Shown here: positions 33,507 to 45,664 of the stretch, piece after piece
Position numbering within the stretch: the first letter of the stretch is position 1
Layout of the letters: every line of letters starts with the position of its first letter
Assembly (NCBI GenBank): GCA_013399305.1
Contig: VXAI01000189.1
Coordinates: 35,322 to 99,321 of the forward strand
From: Rostratula benghalensis
Taxonomy: Eukaryota; Chordata; Aves; Charadriiformes; Rostratulidae
Direction: 5' to 3'
Length of the DNA: 64,000 bases
The notes under the pieces: model-generated
Seen by the model: only the letters and a program-made list of their open reading frames with translations
What the model was told of the DNA's origin: nothing
Database searches by the model: none
Translations under genes and position numbers: made by a program

Positions 33507-36500
33507 ATGTTCGTTAACTAGAGCTTAAACACTAATGAAAATTCAAATTTGCCTTATTAAATATATATGTATATCTTTGTCTTATTTAAAGGCAAATAAC
33601 TTTGAGAAAGAATGATAGCACCTCGTCAGACAGTGGCCTCCCAGATATCCAAGACGTGGAATTGAATGCATGCTAGTTTTAAAAGAACAGAGTAAAGCTT
33701 CCAAGCCATGTTACAGGGATATCATTACTGTAGCTGAGAGCTGGATTAACTTTGGATATACAAAAATAGCTTCAGCAGCTGTGTAAGGTGAGTTTTGACT
33801 TTGGAGATTAGTGTTACACAGGACAAAGATATTATAACAAAGTCTCTACTCACAACCATGTCTCAGGAATGAATGAAGTCAGGCCAACTAAGCTGATGAT
33901 TGACTTCAGTGACAACACTGGAAAACCTTGACTTTATGTAGCTTTGCACCCTATTTCTTCTGAATTAGACTCTTAGTGAGTTACAGAAGAACTGGCATCA
34001 ATGTAGCAAGTTCTAGTCACACAAAGTTTATTTATTTAGTATCCTGACAGATCTTTAAGCTGAGCAGTGAGAACAAGTTTGCCCTATTTGTTTCCTTCTG
34101 TTCATCATACCCGTATTTTTCTTTTTTTTCATATTTTTCCTTCCTTTCTTCAGACCCTGGCAGAGCATATTATGCTCCTGAGTCTGACAAGAAAAACACT
34201 ACATTATCTAAAACTGTACAAGGCCAAGTAAGTTTTTTTTTTTACTTCTTAACCACCTGGGAGCTTGGCTGATGAGGTTGTGCAGTTCTGTACTTTTTAA
34301 AGTATTTTACTGATAGGTGCAGCAGTTATCCAGCAACAGCAAACCAAAAAAACCACCCTTTAACAATTCTTTCTTATTTCTTTAAGATAATAAAAGTTTG
34401 CATTGATCAGTGACAAAAACAATGGAAAGAAGTCTTTCAAAGAGAAGAGTTGGTGGCATTTCCTACTCCAGATAATCTTCTTATCCAGAAGCTTGCTCTT
34501 TCTCTGTATGTCTTCAACAGAGAAAGTTTTTTTCTCCAGCTCTTCCATACTTCAACCAGAGCTCCAAATTGTCCAAAAGGAGCACAGCCGTTGTGACACT
34601 TCAAAGGTCAGGACATAATCTGTAATGTAGGTCACATTTGATAGATTAATTGGTCCAGAAGTCAGCAGAATGACGGTACTTTACTACATGAAAGTTTGCC
34701 TCAAAGTACTGTGGTGTCTTTCATACACATAGCAAATCATTGTCCCAAGTTTCATTTACTTCGTGCTCTGTTGTGGTTTTGCCTGAGGTTCCAAGAGGAC
34801 AGGAGAGTTGTTCTGCTGCTAGACCCCTCTTGGTTAGGTAGAGTTTTTTGCACAAAGGCAAACTGCTGAGCAATTGTGCAAGCAGTAGTTTGCTGGTCAC
34901 TTGCGTGATGGCTTGATGATTTTTCAAACAGACTTAACAGACAGTGGTGAGTACTGAAGGTCCATAGAAGAAGTGTGCAACTTTTGTGTTAAATGACACA
35001 AAATACAAGTAGGAAAGGGATAAAAGGTTATTCAGTTTCTTCACAGTATATTGAGGAAAGGTTCTTCACTTGCCTTGCCGAGTCCTTGCATAAGCATATT
35101 GGAAGTCTGAGACAATAGCAGGATTGTTTGATAGAGTCTCTGGAGAGAAGGGACAATTAGCTTTACACAAAATTTGGAGGATGTCAGGGATGCCCTAGGG
35201 TGTCGGAGGAAGGGGAAATTAGAGAGCAGCTTCATTTCAAAGAGTTTGATTTGCTCCCAGTCTACTTTCTTCTGCATCAACAGGGATTCATCAGGAGCAT
35301 TCATGCAGGAGAGAGCAGGTGACAACTGCTGGCTCTGGGAGGGGGCAGCACTGTCACATCTCCGCCTGACATTCCACATGTGGCTCCCCACTGAATTCAA
35401 TATGTGGTAATGAAGTAGTTTGTTAGAAAGATGTCAGTTCCCGTCTCAGGTCAGACTCTACTTTGCCTATTTGTTAAATATTTTTTTTTTTTAAAGTAAA
35501 ACTTTGTGATTCTTCCTGTGCTGTTCCTCACATTTATTAGGAGCTCTCTGCTGCAAGGCCATTTCATTATCCTTTTTCCTTTTACACTTCTTCCATAATA
35601 CCTGCAGAAAATATGACAACAGTTAGATTACTAGTGTGCTGTGATCACTGTTATCTCATTGTCACCTGATACTTTCTTATAAATCTTCATTCTTATTTTG
35701 AGTTGAAAACTCTTTCCTGAAGGTAATGTCTTTTTCTCTATTTGCAAGGACCCTTACACAAATAGACTTTACATTTATATATCAGGTAGGACAAAAAAAA
35801 AAAAAAAAAAAAGGTAAGAAAAAGAGTTCACCCCACATAATCTATTTCACCTATTCTCTGTCTGGTCCACTTGCTTTTTAAGCTCTAGGTCCCCTTGAAT
35901 AAACAAAAGTTGTAGAAGACTTGTATGGCTACAGTTCAGCTTTCATGAATGGAGCCTGAAGGATGAATCAGTGCAGAAGGATGCAGTCTCAGTTGAAAAT
36001 CTCTTCTGTTTTTAACAGACTCCTTTTTTTTTTTCCTGACTGTAGAGATAATGAGGGGATAAAGCCTTTATCTCCTCTTTTCCTTATTTTAGGTATTTTA
36101 CCCCTCATAGTTGCTGCCTGATTAAACAAAAGAAAAGAAAGAAAAGGAGTCCTTTTTTCTTCAGACTTCCAGCTGTGTTAGCCTATCTGTTATTTAGATG
36201 TTCCCAGGTCTGGTGCAGCACAATAGGATGGCTCTGCACAGCTGTATGAGACTTGTCTCCCCTAATTAAGTGTCAGTTTATGGTTGAATGGCAGAGGAAT
36301 TTATAAGCGGAGTTAGATATCCAAATCTAGGAAGGGCTATAGTGAAGAGTAGGAAGTGTTTTGTGTCTGTATCTATTAAGGAGTTACAGAAAACACCTCA
36401 TTGCGCTTTTGTTTCCATTTAATTTTCCTCTGCGGGTCCTGCTATTAGCTGTTAAGTAGCTACACAGCAGGTCGACAAGCTGAAGTGTTTGAATCTCAGT

Positions 36501-38252
36501 ATTCATCCCGTATACTAAGAAAATGGCATGCTGAGGGAGACAGTTCTCTAGACTTTCTTGACTCTTCCTCAGATGGGCAATTATGTTTTTATAGGCAGAG
36601 AGAGTTATGGTTAACAAACTTTGTGAAAAAAATCTTTTCTTGGAAGTCTTTCATTAAGGGATGTTTTCATTTTCATGCTACACAAAAGGAACAGTGAAGG
36701 AATCTGGCAGGATGGATTCCCCAAATTCCATCTGGTTCTACATTTAATATCGTTGGTGATTCACTGAGTGATTATATACAATTTATTCTTTTATGTCCTA
36801 ATTCTGTACCCCTGGAGTGAGGCTAGTATTTCTGTAAGTACAAAAAGTAACTCACTAGAAGGAAGCTAAGTGACAAGCAAGTGTAGCACTGCTACATAGT
36901 GTAGCACATACAGTTAGGAGAACACCTGTCTCATCTGATTATCATCTTAAAGCAGTAACCAATAAATAAAAAAAACCCCAACTTCTTAAACCATCAAAAA
37001 AAATTTTTCAGTTATTCACAGACTGTTGAACTACTCTCATGAAGCACTCCAAATGAACACTTAATTGTGACGAAATTAGGGTAGTGAATTTACTTATTTT
37101 TAGTAAGTAAAAGTGTTTCAATTTTGTTACACTTAGTCTATAACTTTGAAATACTTTTCCTTTTTTTAAATGACATTTTTCTTCAAAGCTGGTCATTTTT
37201 TCACCACAATTTTCTTGATGTAGGATATTTATTTCATGCAGTAACAGTGGTGTTCACTCCTGACTTGTATTTTAAATGTTTGTGTTTAGTGCACTGTGAG
37301 TTTTGCACTTCTTTCAAATTTATATCCTACTGTGGGAGGTTTACCTCCAATCAGATCATAATCTGATGTTAGAATATCCCTATAGAGAACCCAAAGAAGT
37401 AACATATGATGGCTTAGTATATCAGTGATGTAGAAGTTACAACAAAATGTGTAAACGTATGTACACATATGGTTTTGAACTGAAAGGTGATGAAAGCTGC
37501 AGAATCTTGTGCTTATTTTACCGGGGTCAAATCTGTGATTCCCCTTGGCTTAATGCAAAGCTGAACACTTTCTTACATGTAAAATTCTACACATGGTGTG
37601 CTCAGATGTTCTCTCGTAGCAGCACTCAAAGTTGATTTACACCACTTATGCTAGCTCTGGTTCTGTTTCTGCTTATCTCCATTTTCTAGGTTGCAATTCA
37701 CTTTTTGCTTATATATTATTTCCTGTGCTAAAATCAGTCTGTGGTAGAGCTTCCTTTATCAAAATGCTCTCTTTCTGCACCAAGCCCCTTCCCTCACAGC
37801 TGTGTGTTTATGCTAGGCTTTTGGTTTTGTGAAAGAGAGTGGGAGACAGGCACCGTCTGCATTAGGTACTTTCATTACTATCTCATTATTATTAAACTCT
37901 TACCTTGCATTGATGGTTATATATTTCTGGGTTTGTAACATGCATTCTTCTACTGTCCACCCTCTGCAAGACCTCTTTATTTAATGTTTATTATATCCCA
38001 GATTTATTACAGAAGAGTTTAATTTCTCTTACGTTGTCTTGCTATGTTTCCACCTTGATACATTTCCCTCTTTTCCTTCATTTGCTGAGATTTTCCTTTC
38101 CACTCTCTTTAATGTGAAATTTATCTATGAATCTTGTCAGAGTCAAGCAAAGTTATTTCAATATCCTATCTTTCACTTGATTTAGCATTTTTTACCATAA
38201 CTACATACTTACTATAACTACTACCTTGCACACAGCTCACCTTGCTTCGTAG

Positions 38253-39090
38253 ATCACAGAATCACAGAGTCACTGAGGTGGGATGGGATCTCTGGAGATC
38301 ATCTAGTTCAAATCCTCTGCTCAAAACAAGGTCATCTGTAGTTCAGATCTTCTGCTCAAAACAAAGTCACCTACAGCAGGGTGTTCAGGGCTAGGACCAG
38401 TCCAAGTTTAACGCTCTGTAGGGATGGAGACTCCACAATCGTTCTGGGTAACCCATGCCAGGATTTGATCATCGTCAAAGTGTGTTTAAATGGAATTTCC
38501 AGTATTTCTGCTTGTGCTTTTCATCTCTTGTCCTTTTGCTGAGCACCAATGAGAAGAGTTTCACTCTGTCTTCTCTCCTTCTCCCTATCAGGTAGTTATT
38601 GATTAGATCTCCTTGAGCCTTGTCTTGTCCAGGCTGAACAGTCCCAGCTCTCTCAGCCTCTCCTTACATGGTAGATGCTCCAATCCCTTAACTGTCTTTG
38701 TGGCCCTTTGCTGGACTCACTTCAGCAAGTATCTCTTGTACTGGGAAGACCAAAACTGGATCCAGCACTCCAGATGCTCTTCCTAAAGTAGCCCAAGATA
38801 CTGTTGCCCCTCTTTGCCACAACAGCACATTGGTGACTCATTTTCAACTCAGTGTCCACCAGGACACCAAGCTATTTTACTGCCATGCTGCTTTCCAGCA
38901 GGTCAGCCTCCAGAGTGTGATGGTGCATGTGGCTGTTCCTTCCCAGGTGCATGACTTGCCACTATCTTTGTGGAACTTAGAGGATGCCTCTCAGCCCATT
39001 TCTCCACCCTATCCAGGTCCCTCTGAATGGCAGTGTAACTATCTGATCTATCAACCACTCCTACCAGTTTTGCACTACGAGCAAATAAAA
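38253..39090 (-). mobile_element. CR1 LINE fragment, about 840 bp
   Basis: The plus strand starts with the reverse complement of a CR1 tip (ATCACAGAATCACAGAGTCA), then GGAGATCATCTAGTTCAAAT, and continues through typical reverse-transcriptase-region sequence to about 39090. The 185-codon plus-strand frame at 38698-39255 is antisense to CR1 and is not a gene. A 35-bp tandem duplication lies near the element's 3' end. Confidence 0.88.
38305..38374. repeat. 35-bp tandem duplication inside CR1
   Basis: Two imperfect 35-bp units (38305-38339 and 38340-38374), both with the core CTGCTCAAAACAA followed by GTCA. Direct comparison shows about four differences between them. Confidence 0.8.
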
Positions 39091-39862
39091 AGCTCTTGTA
39101 ACACTCTTATTTGTGCAATTCATCTTTACAAAGCCTCTTGTTTCTCTATCACTCTTTTTAGTCTTTGTGCAAGCTCTTTCTGGGGTTTGTCTCATAGAAA
39201 GAATAGAGCAACCCGGCTCTCTCCCTGTGAAAACTATCTATCAAAGCAAGCTTGACTTACAAGGAGAAAAAGGGTAGACATTTTTCTTTTTTTTTGTTTT
39301 TTTCTATATGTCTGTCTCCTTTTGTAGAATGCATCTTAAGTTTACAACTCACTTCAATCTTGGGATACACTCCTAGAATGACCTGTTCTTCAAACAAGAT
39401 TGTTGCTAGCTATAAATCTGCTTTAAAGAGTCTTTTCATTGCAGCTAACTGACACCAGAAAGTAAAGTCTTTTCCCTTAATACCTCTCCTTTCAAAAGTA
39501 AAACTGAATCTTCGATTAAATCCTGCAGGCTAAGAGGAACTTGGTAGAGACCACAATCTTGGAAGATATATTTGCAGAGGCTTTTTTTAGATTTTCCTGG
39601 ATTTTTCCTAGATGTCCAGTGTTTGAAGAGAAGCTGGAAAAGGCAATACAGTAGTTAACTTCTACATATGGTAGACTCTGAAGCAGTGAAGGTTAACAAT
39701 ACATTTTAAAGAAGGGCACTGCAAGCTGTTAAACAACGTCAAATATTTGAAGTATGCACTTAGACCAGGTGGCTGTCACCTGGGAAAGGCATATGTTTCT
39801 GAAAAGTACTTGTCAGCTGTGACTCTTCACTGTGATGTTATAGTCCTGTATATCTATATAAT

Positions 39863-40242
39863 AAGTTGAACAGGTCCGGGGAAGGGTCACTAAGATGATT
39901 AAGGGATTTCAGCAGGGATCATATAGGGAGAGGCAGAGAGCTGATGTTGTTTATCTTGGAAAAGGCTCTTCTCAGTAGTATCCACTGATAGGACAAGAAG
40001 CAATGTGCACTGTTTGAAACATAGGTTACATTGAAGCATAAAAAAACCTTTTAACTATGAGGGTGGTTGAACACTGGCACAGGTTTCCCAGAGAGGTTGT
40101 GGAGTTTCCGTCGTTGGAGATATCAAAACCGGGATGGATGTGGACCTGAGCACTGTGTTGTAGGTGGCTCTGCTTTCAGCAGAGGAGCTCAAAGGCAATC
40201 TCCAGAGGTCACTTTGAAACTCAAGCATTCATTCTGTAGTCC
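39863..40242 (+). mobile_element. CR1 LINE 3' fragment
   Basis: Sense CR1 sequence: a 5' portion like GGGTCACTAAGATGATTAAG, a middle GGTTTCCCAGAGAGGTTGTG, and an eroded 3' end resembling ATCTCCAGAGGTC...CATTCTGTAG. It lies about 0.8 kb from the oppositely oriented CR1 at 38253-39090. The short plus-strand reading frames here are remnants. Confidence 0.85.
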
Positions 40243-42156
40243 CATTTGAGACTGTTTCATTGAATGGGCACTGAAGAATAGTTTTAAGGTATCCTAAAGA
40301 CCTCTTCTCTTTTAGCTACAGAGCTCCACTGTCTTACTTGAATGGGAAACTGAGCAGCAGCTTCATTCTGAGTAAGAGATCTGTGGACTTTGTCTCATCA
40401 TGCCATTGTCACAGCTCAGAGCCTGCTATGTCCACAGCAGCCTTTGATAGCTCTGTTCCTGCCTTCTGAAACTGGCAAGCCAGGGACTAAATCAAACATG
40501 ACAGGTAGGGTTGTTTTTCCCCTCTTCTCACACAGTTCACTTTCATTCACTTGCACAGGGATCCACAACCATGGGACTTACCTAGCTGGAAAATCGTCTG
40601 TCTGTAAAAATTATCTAGGTGAAAAAAATGTACTTCAGACATGCCCATTCCCCAGATCAGTTCCCAGTGAGGGAAGGTACCATTTGTGCCAGAACCAGCA
40701 TGAGGCAGAATACATTTTTTTTTTTTTTCCTTTTGTTTCAGTAGCCCTTTCAACTTAATGAATGGCTCAAATTATGATGCATCAGAAGCTGTCCCTACAA
40801 TAAGAGACCAGACCTGGGAAAAGAACAAAGACCTGCCTCTGACACAGGCATTCTGTCATCTAGGCTACACCCTCTTCCAGGTTGTGGTCTTATTTGTAAA
40901 AGCACATCCTCTAGTTCAGGACCAAAAGATGTTGGTGTTTTGCAGGAACCCAGCTACTTCCACTGTTGCAACTACTGTATATCTGATTAACTTTAAGAGG
41001 ATTGTCAATTTGTAATCTTGTATTGATGTTACACTTGATTATGCAAGGAAAAAAACCCAAAACCTCAAAGCAAGCACAAACCCTGTGTATATCAGCAAAT
41101 ATTTTCTGCTTTTTCCAATAATTTCTTACCCACTATGTACTTTGTATCTCTTTAGTGTTGCAGGCTGTAGAGATTTCAGTTTTCATCTCTTTCTTGAATG
41201 CTCTATCTCTTTACTTCTTTCCAGGCTTGTTTGTTAGCTTCCCCTCTTTCTTCAGAATAAAGTAAGCTTGATAGGCTTTTAATCATCTCCTCTACACTAA
41301 TTTTAACGCACATATAATTAACAGTGGAAGCAAAAGGTTGAGTAAACCAAAGGTCATGGCAATTGAGGTTGATTCCATTAGACAGTGTTGGTATGTTATT
41401 GTTCCCAATGCATAAATTTAGATTTAAAGGAAGATAATGCGTTCATCAAACTGGGCCACAGGAAATGACCATTCTTCCGTTACTTTTGGGTCACCTGCAA
41501 CTATTACTTTAATTAGGGTCACAAGCAGACACTGCTAATAAATATGCTCATAAATAACCTGAAAATGATATATGAATAGAACTATGAGTGTGCTTTCCTC
41601 AAAATAATTTATAAAAAAAAAAAAAAAAAAAGATTCTTCCAAACTTACTTATTGGGTAAAATATCCCTGTATGAATAATCCATCATATGAATAAGGGTGA
41701 AAAAGTCTCTCCACTGATTTGTGTCACTTCCATATTCACCTCTTCATAATAACAGAGAAACAGGAAACTTGAATCCATGTGCTTTGATAAATTAAAATAG
41801 AGCTAGGATTAGGAAGGGATATTTTATCACATGAAAACTGAAACATGGTAATTAAAGAAACACCCAAAAAGAGCAGCTTGCAGCACCTCTGGTGAAGGAT
41901 GTGTTGCAGAAGTACAGATAAACTGCTTGGGGAAAAGGACAAGGTTTAAAGCTAGAAGTTACACTCTTGGCTACTTGAACATGCATCAGTCTTTATAAAT
42001 TGCAGTACTGGTGATCCAAAATAATTTCTTTGATATCTTTTGTCTTTTATGCATTTCATTGCCTGCAGTGGAGTTTTTCTAGCAGTAGACTAAGCTCTGT
42101 GCTTTAGTACCCTGTATTACTAAGTTTAATAACTTCATAATATTGATTAGATATTA
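40243..42156. other. Intergenic, no recognised gene
   Basis: About 1.9 kb with chance reading frames and an A19 tract at 41613-41631. Nothing is recognised. Confidence 0.6.
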
Positions 42157-42408
42157 TGGGTACAAGTTACTGCTGGGGAGATTCTCCTTGGGCACAAGAA
42201 GAACAATTTTTTTCACAATGAGAACAATCAGCCATTGGGATAATCTCCACGGGGAAGTGATGGATTCCGCATCATTGGGCAATTTTGAGATTCAGCTGGA
42301 CAGGGTGCTGGGCCATCTTGTCTAGACCATGCTTTTGCCAAGAAAGATTGGAACAGATGATCCATGATGTCCCTTCCAACCTGATATTCTATGAGTCTAT
42401 GATTCAGA
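42157..42408 (+). mobile_element. CR1 LINE 3' end
   Basis: Sense CR1 3' end with the terminal repeat ATTCTATGAGTCTATGATTC preceded by GATGTCCCTTCCAACCTGAT. It is the inverted counterpart of the HACE1 intron 7 copy and shares GTTACTGCTGGGGAGATTC and CAGCTGGACA...GCTGGGCC. Confidence 0.92.
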
Positions 42409-45055
42409 TGATGCCAGTGCTCTGTTCCTTAGAGAGAAAAATGCCAGACACCTAGATGTTTCTTATTTGTTCATAGTTCACCACCCAGCTTTTCAGCTGC
42501 TGAATATCAGCCCTGCCTCCCTTCTTTCCCCATGTCCACCTGGATGTGGCATAGAGCCTTCTCTTTAGTGACTTCTGTAACCAGCCAAGTTATTGCCGGT
42601 ACTCACACTACTCCATCCTTCAGTGACTGTCAGATTTTTGATGCTCCAGTTTCTCTGCCCCCCTTTTCATCATCAGTAATTCTTCCCTGATTGCACAGAG
42701 AATCCTTCCCTCCATCATGGTTCTGTAGCTGATTTGTTCACTTTATTTTGAGCCGCAGGCAAGCCTTTGTTATTTATACTCCAGAATCTGTTGGGAAAAG
42801 TCCCGAGATCTTTCTGTTCCCACAGCAAACTGATCCTCCACTTCCTACTTCAGCTTTTACTTTGGCCAAGGAGTTCCTCTTTTCCTCTTTTCCTTCTGTG
42901 GTTTTCATCTCTGGTTGTTATCTGTCACTTCTTTTGCATATCTAAAAGATTAAGTAAGTAGGATTTGCTAAAATCTCCATTCCATGCTTCCTTCCCCACT
43001 TACATTTTAACTTGGACTCTGTCTGCCTAATTGTTTTCCAAATTAGTTCTGATAGCAAGTACAATGGGACTTAAACTATACTGACTTTTTTTAAAAGTCA
43101 GAAAATAACTCAAAAGCTGTTAAAACACTGAGCTTCTATTTCCATTGTCTTTTAAAAAATATATATATTCAAAAGCATATAGGAAATACAAAGGGAGACT
43201 CTCCTGTATGAAATCAGTCTCCACGTGAATCTGCTTAGCTTTCAGTCCCTCCACCCTTTAGCAATGTAGTTTACTTCTGCAATTAATCTATGAGTGAGTT
43301 CTGACTGACTCAACCCAAAGTGCTAGAGGTAAGCCAGGAGTAAAAAAAAATCTTTTGAAGCAATATTTTTGAGCACTTTAAGCCTTGCTTATCAATAAAG
43401 GTTTCACTCTTAAAATCTGTGGTTAACAATAAAAATGATGCTGAAAGTGAATGCTTGGTAATTATTATTCTAGTTGCATATTCTAGTCCACTGGAATGCA
43501 GAGAAGCTCCTTTGAAATTATGTTAACTTCTCTGTTTTTTCAATATTCAATAGAATGGAGAAACACTGACCTAAATGACTGCAATTAATCCTCGTGATTG
43601 GAGTAATGGTAGACAAAGAAACAAAGTAAATGTATAAACTAACTGTGGCTTACCACCCACAGATGCGTGAGGCAGGCACTTTCTCTCTCTACGCCCCCAA
43701 CTCCAAGTAATCATTTCCTTTCTTCACCACTGTATACTTTGAAAAATGTTCTGTAATTTTTTCCTACCAGCTAACAATTCAATTTTTTGAGGCTGCAATT
43801 CCCTGAGGAAACTAGTTCAAATTCCTTAAATCAAGCTGTTATAAGGAGCCAGACAGTTTGAGCTGATGAAAACTGCATACGGTGTAATGCAATAAAACCC
43901 GCAGACCAGTCTCAGTTATAACAAAATGAAATTTATTCCTAATGTTAAGCTAGCATTTTCTTACAGTTGTTCTTCTTAAAAGCTATACATATTGATTTTT
44001 AAAGCATTAAAATGCTAATGGCTAACCAAGTATACATTGCTGGATCCCTAAAAAAGTATCTGAACATGACTGTGGTGCTTTTGAAATAATTGTTTAAGTC
44101 CGAAAATCTTGTGCACTAATTCAGCTTTACCATAAATCACTCATCCCACACCAGCTCTTGCTTTTGATGAGCATTAGATGAAACGCTACATATTATTTCT
44201 CTTTTTTTAAAAGTGCCACATCCAACCAACCTCATTGTAGGATCAAGACCCAAAGACCACGTCTATACTGGTAAATAAAACAGTACAGGGCTTATTTTCT
44301 GACCGTGTGACTAACTAACCTGGAACAGCTCACAAGGTGTAAATCCCACAAGGATTTAAACCAGTTACCCCTGCAACCAGGCCAAAAGCAATCTGCATAC
44401 TAGGGCTTGGTTTTGGCCAATGCTAATTCCCCAACCACAGCCTGGCACTGATTGCTTTGGCAAGGCCTGCTGGCACAAAACCATTTCATGGCCCATGCAC
44501 AACCAGTGTTGATGTTGCTAGTTCAGATGTGGCCAAAGAGTCTTCATATCCCTGAACAGGGAAATCAGCACTGAAGATGCGGGCACGGGATTTTCCAGCC
44601 ACGAAACAAAGCGTGATGGGGGGTGCAGATAGATTGATAGCAGTAGGCCAATACACTCTGTTTTGTCAGGAGCAAAATAGTTGCCTTTTTCCTTGGTGTA
44701 AAACTAATACCTGCGTGACCCGCATGTGGTACGGTCATTCACATGAATAGGAAAAGCCAAGCCAACAACACTTTTTCTTTACATGTGTGGCCTTGCTCTA
44801 GAACACAGAAAGCAGGATCTGTGATGATTTGAGGGGATTCATGGCTTCCTCTTTGGTTGAGTCGTCCTGATCAACCCATCACCAGTTGATGCCATGGCAA
44901 GTTTCTGGATTCACATAACTCAATCTCTGCACCAGCTTAAACAATGAGCGTAACCTCCAATTTCAAATTACTGTGTCTGAGCCACTGAAGAAGGACAGAA
45001 ATGTTCAAGCATTTGAAGAAAGCAAAATAGCTACTGGGTTGTTATTAAATCATCA
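42409..45055. other. Intergenic, no recognised gene
   Basis: About 2.6 kb without a supportable gene, RNA or repeat of note. Confidence 0.6.
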
Positions 45056-45664
45056 AGAAGAGTGTGGCCAGCAGGTTGAGGGAGATTATCCTCCCCCTCT
45101 GTTCTGGCGAGGCCCCATCTGGAGTACTGTGTCCCATTCTGGGCTCCCCGGTTCAAGAAGGACGGGAACTGCTGGAGAGGGTACAGCAGAGGACCACCAA
45201 GATGATTAGGGGCCTGGAGCATTTCTCTTATGAGGAAAGGCTGAGGAACAAGAAAAGGCTGAGGGATGAGGAAAGGCTGAGGGACTTGGGTCCTTTTAGT
45301 CTGGAGAAGAGAAAAGTGAGGGGGGATCTGATCAAGACCTATAAGTAATTAAAGGGTGGGTGTCAAGAGGATGGGCCCAGTCTTTATTCAGTGGTGCCCA
45401 GTGACAGGAGAAGAGGAAATGGACACAAAGTTGACCATAAGAAGTTCCATCTAAACATGAGGAGGAACTTCTTTATGTTGAGGGTGGCAGAGCACTGGAA
45501 CAGGCTGCCCAGAGAGATGGTGGTGTCTCTGTGTCTGGAGACATTCAAAACCCTCCTGGACACGTTCCTGTGCAACCTGCTCCGGGTAGACCTGCTTTGG
45601 CAGGGGGGTTGGAGTAGATGATCTCCAGAGGTTCCTTCCAACCCCATACCATTCTGTGATTATG
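45056..45664 (+). mobile_element. CR1 LINE 3' fragment, about 610 bp
   Basis: Sense CR1: GAGTGTGGCCAGCAGGTTGA, GGAGTACTGTGTCCCATTCT, AACATGAGGAGGAACTTCTT, and the 3' end GGTTCCTTCCAACCCCATAC followed by CATTCTGTGATTATG. It is among the best-preserved copies in the window. The overlapping reading frames on both strands are CR1 remnants. It contains a three-unit 18-bp tandem repeat. Confidence 0.94.
45232..45285 (+). repeat. 18-bp x 3 tandem repeat inside CR1
   Basis: Units at 45232-45249, 45250-45267 and 45268-45285, each containing AAAGGCTGAGG. The unit length keeps the reading frame and gives the peptide repeat ERLRNK-KRLRDE-ERLRDL. A CR1 consensus has a single copy of this motif, to my knowledge. 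Confidence 0.85.

Larger units (their letters stand above)
20351..38252. other. Intergenic region upstream of HACE1, no recognised gene
   Basis: About 18 kb of AT-rich sequence with only short chance reading frames on both strands. It contains a (TTTG)5 microsatellite, a 20-bp palindrome at 24121-24140, A tracts at 29779-29800 and 35793-35812, and a TAATTA-rich block at 33157-33506. I see no CR1 copy of useful length, RNA gene or conserved protein. Distal HACE1 enhancers or unannotated lncRNA exons could lie here. Confidence 0.6.

Noticed and set aside
38698..39255. 185-codon plus-strand open frame
   Set aside because: Lies mostly antisense to a CR1 fragment.
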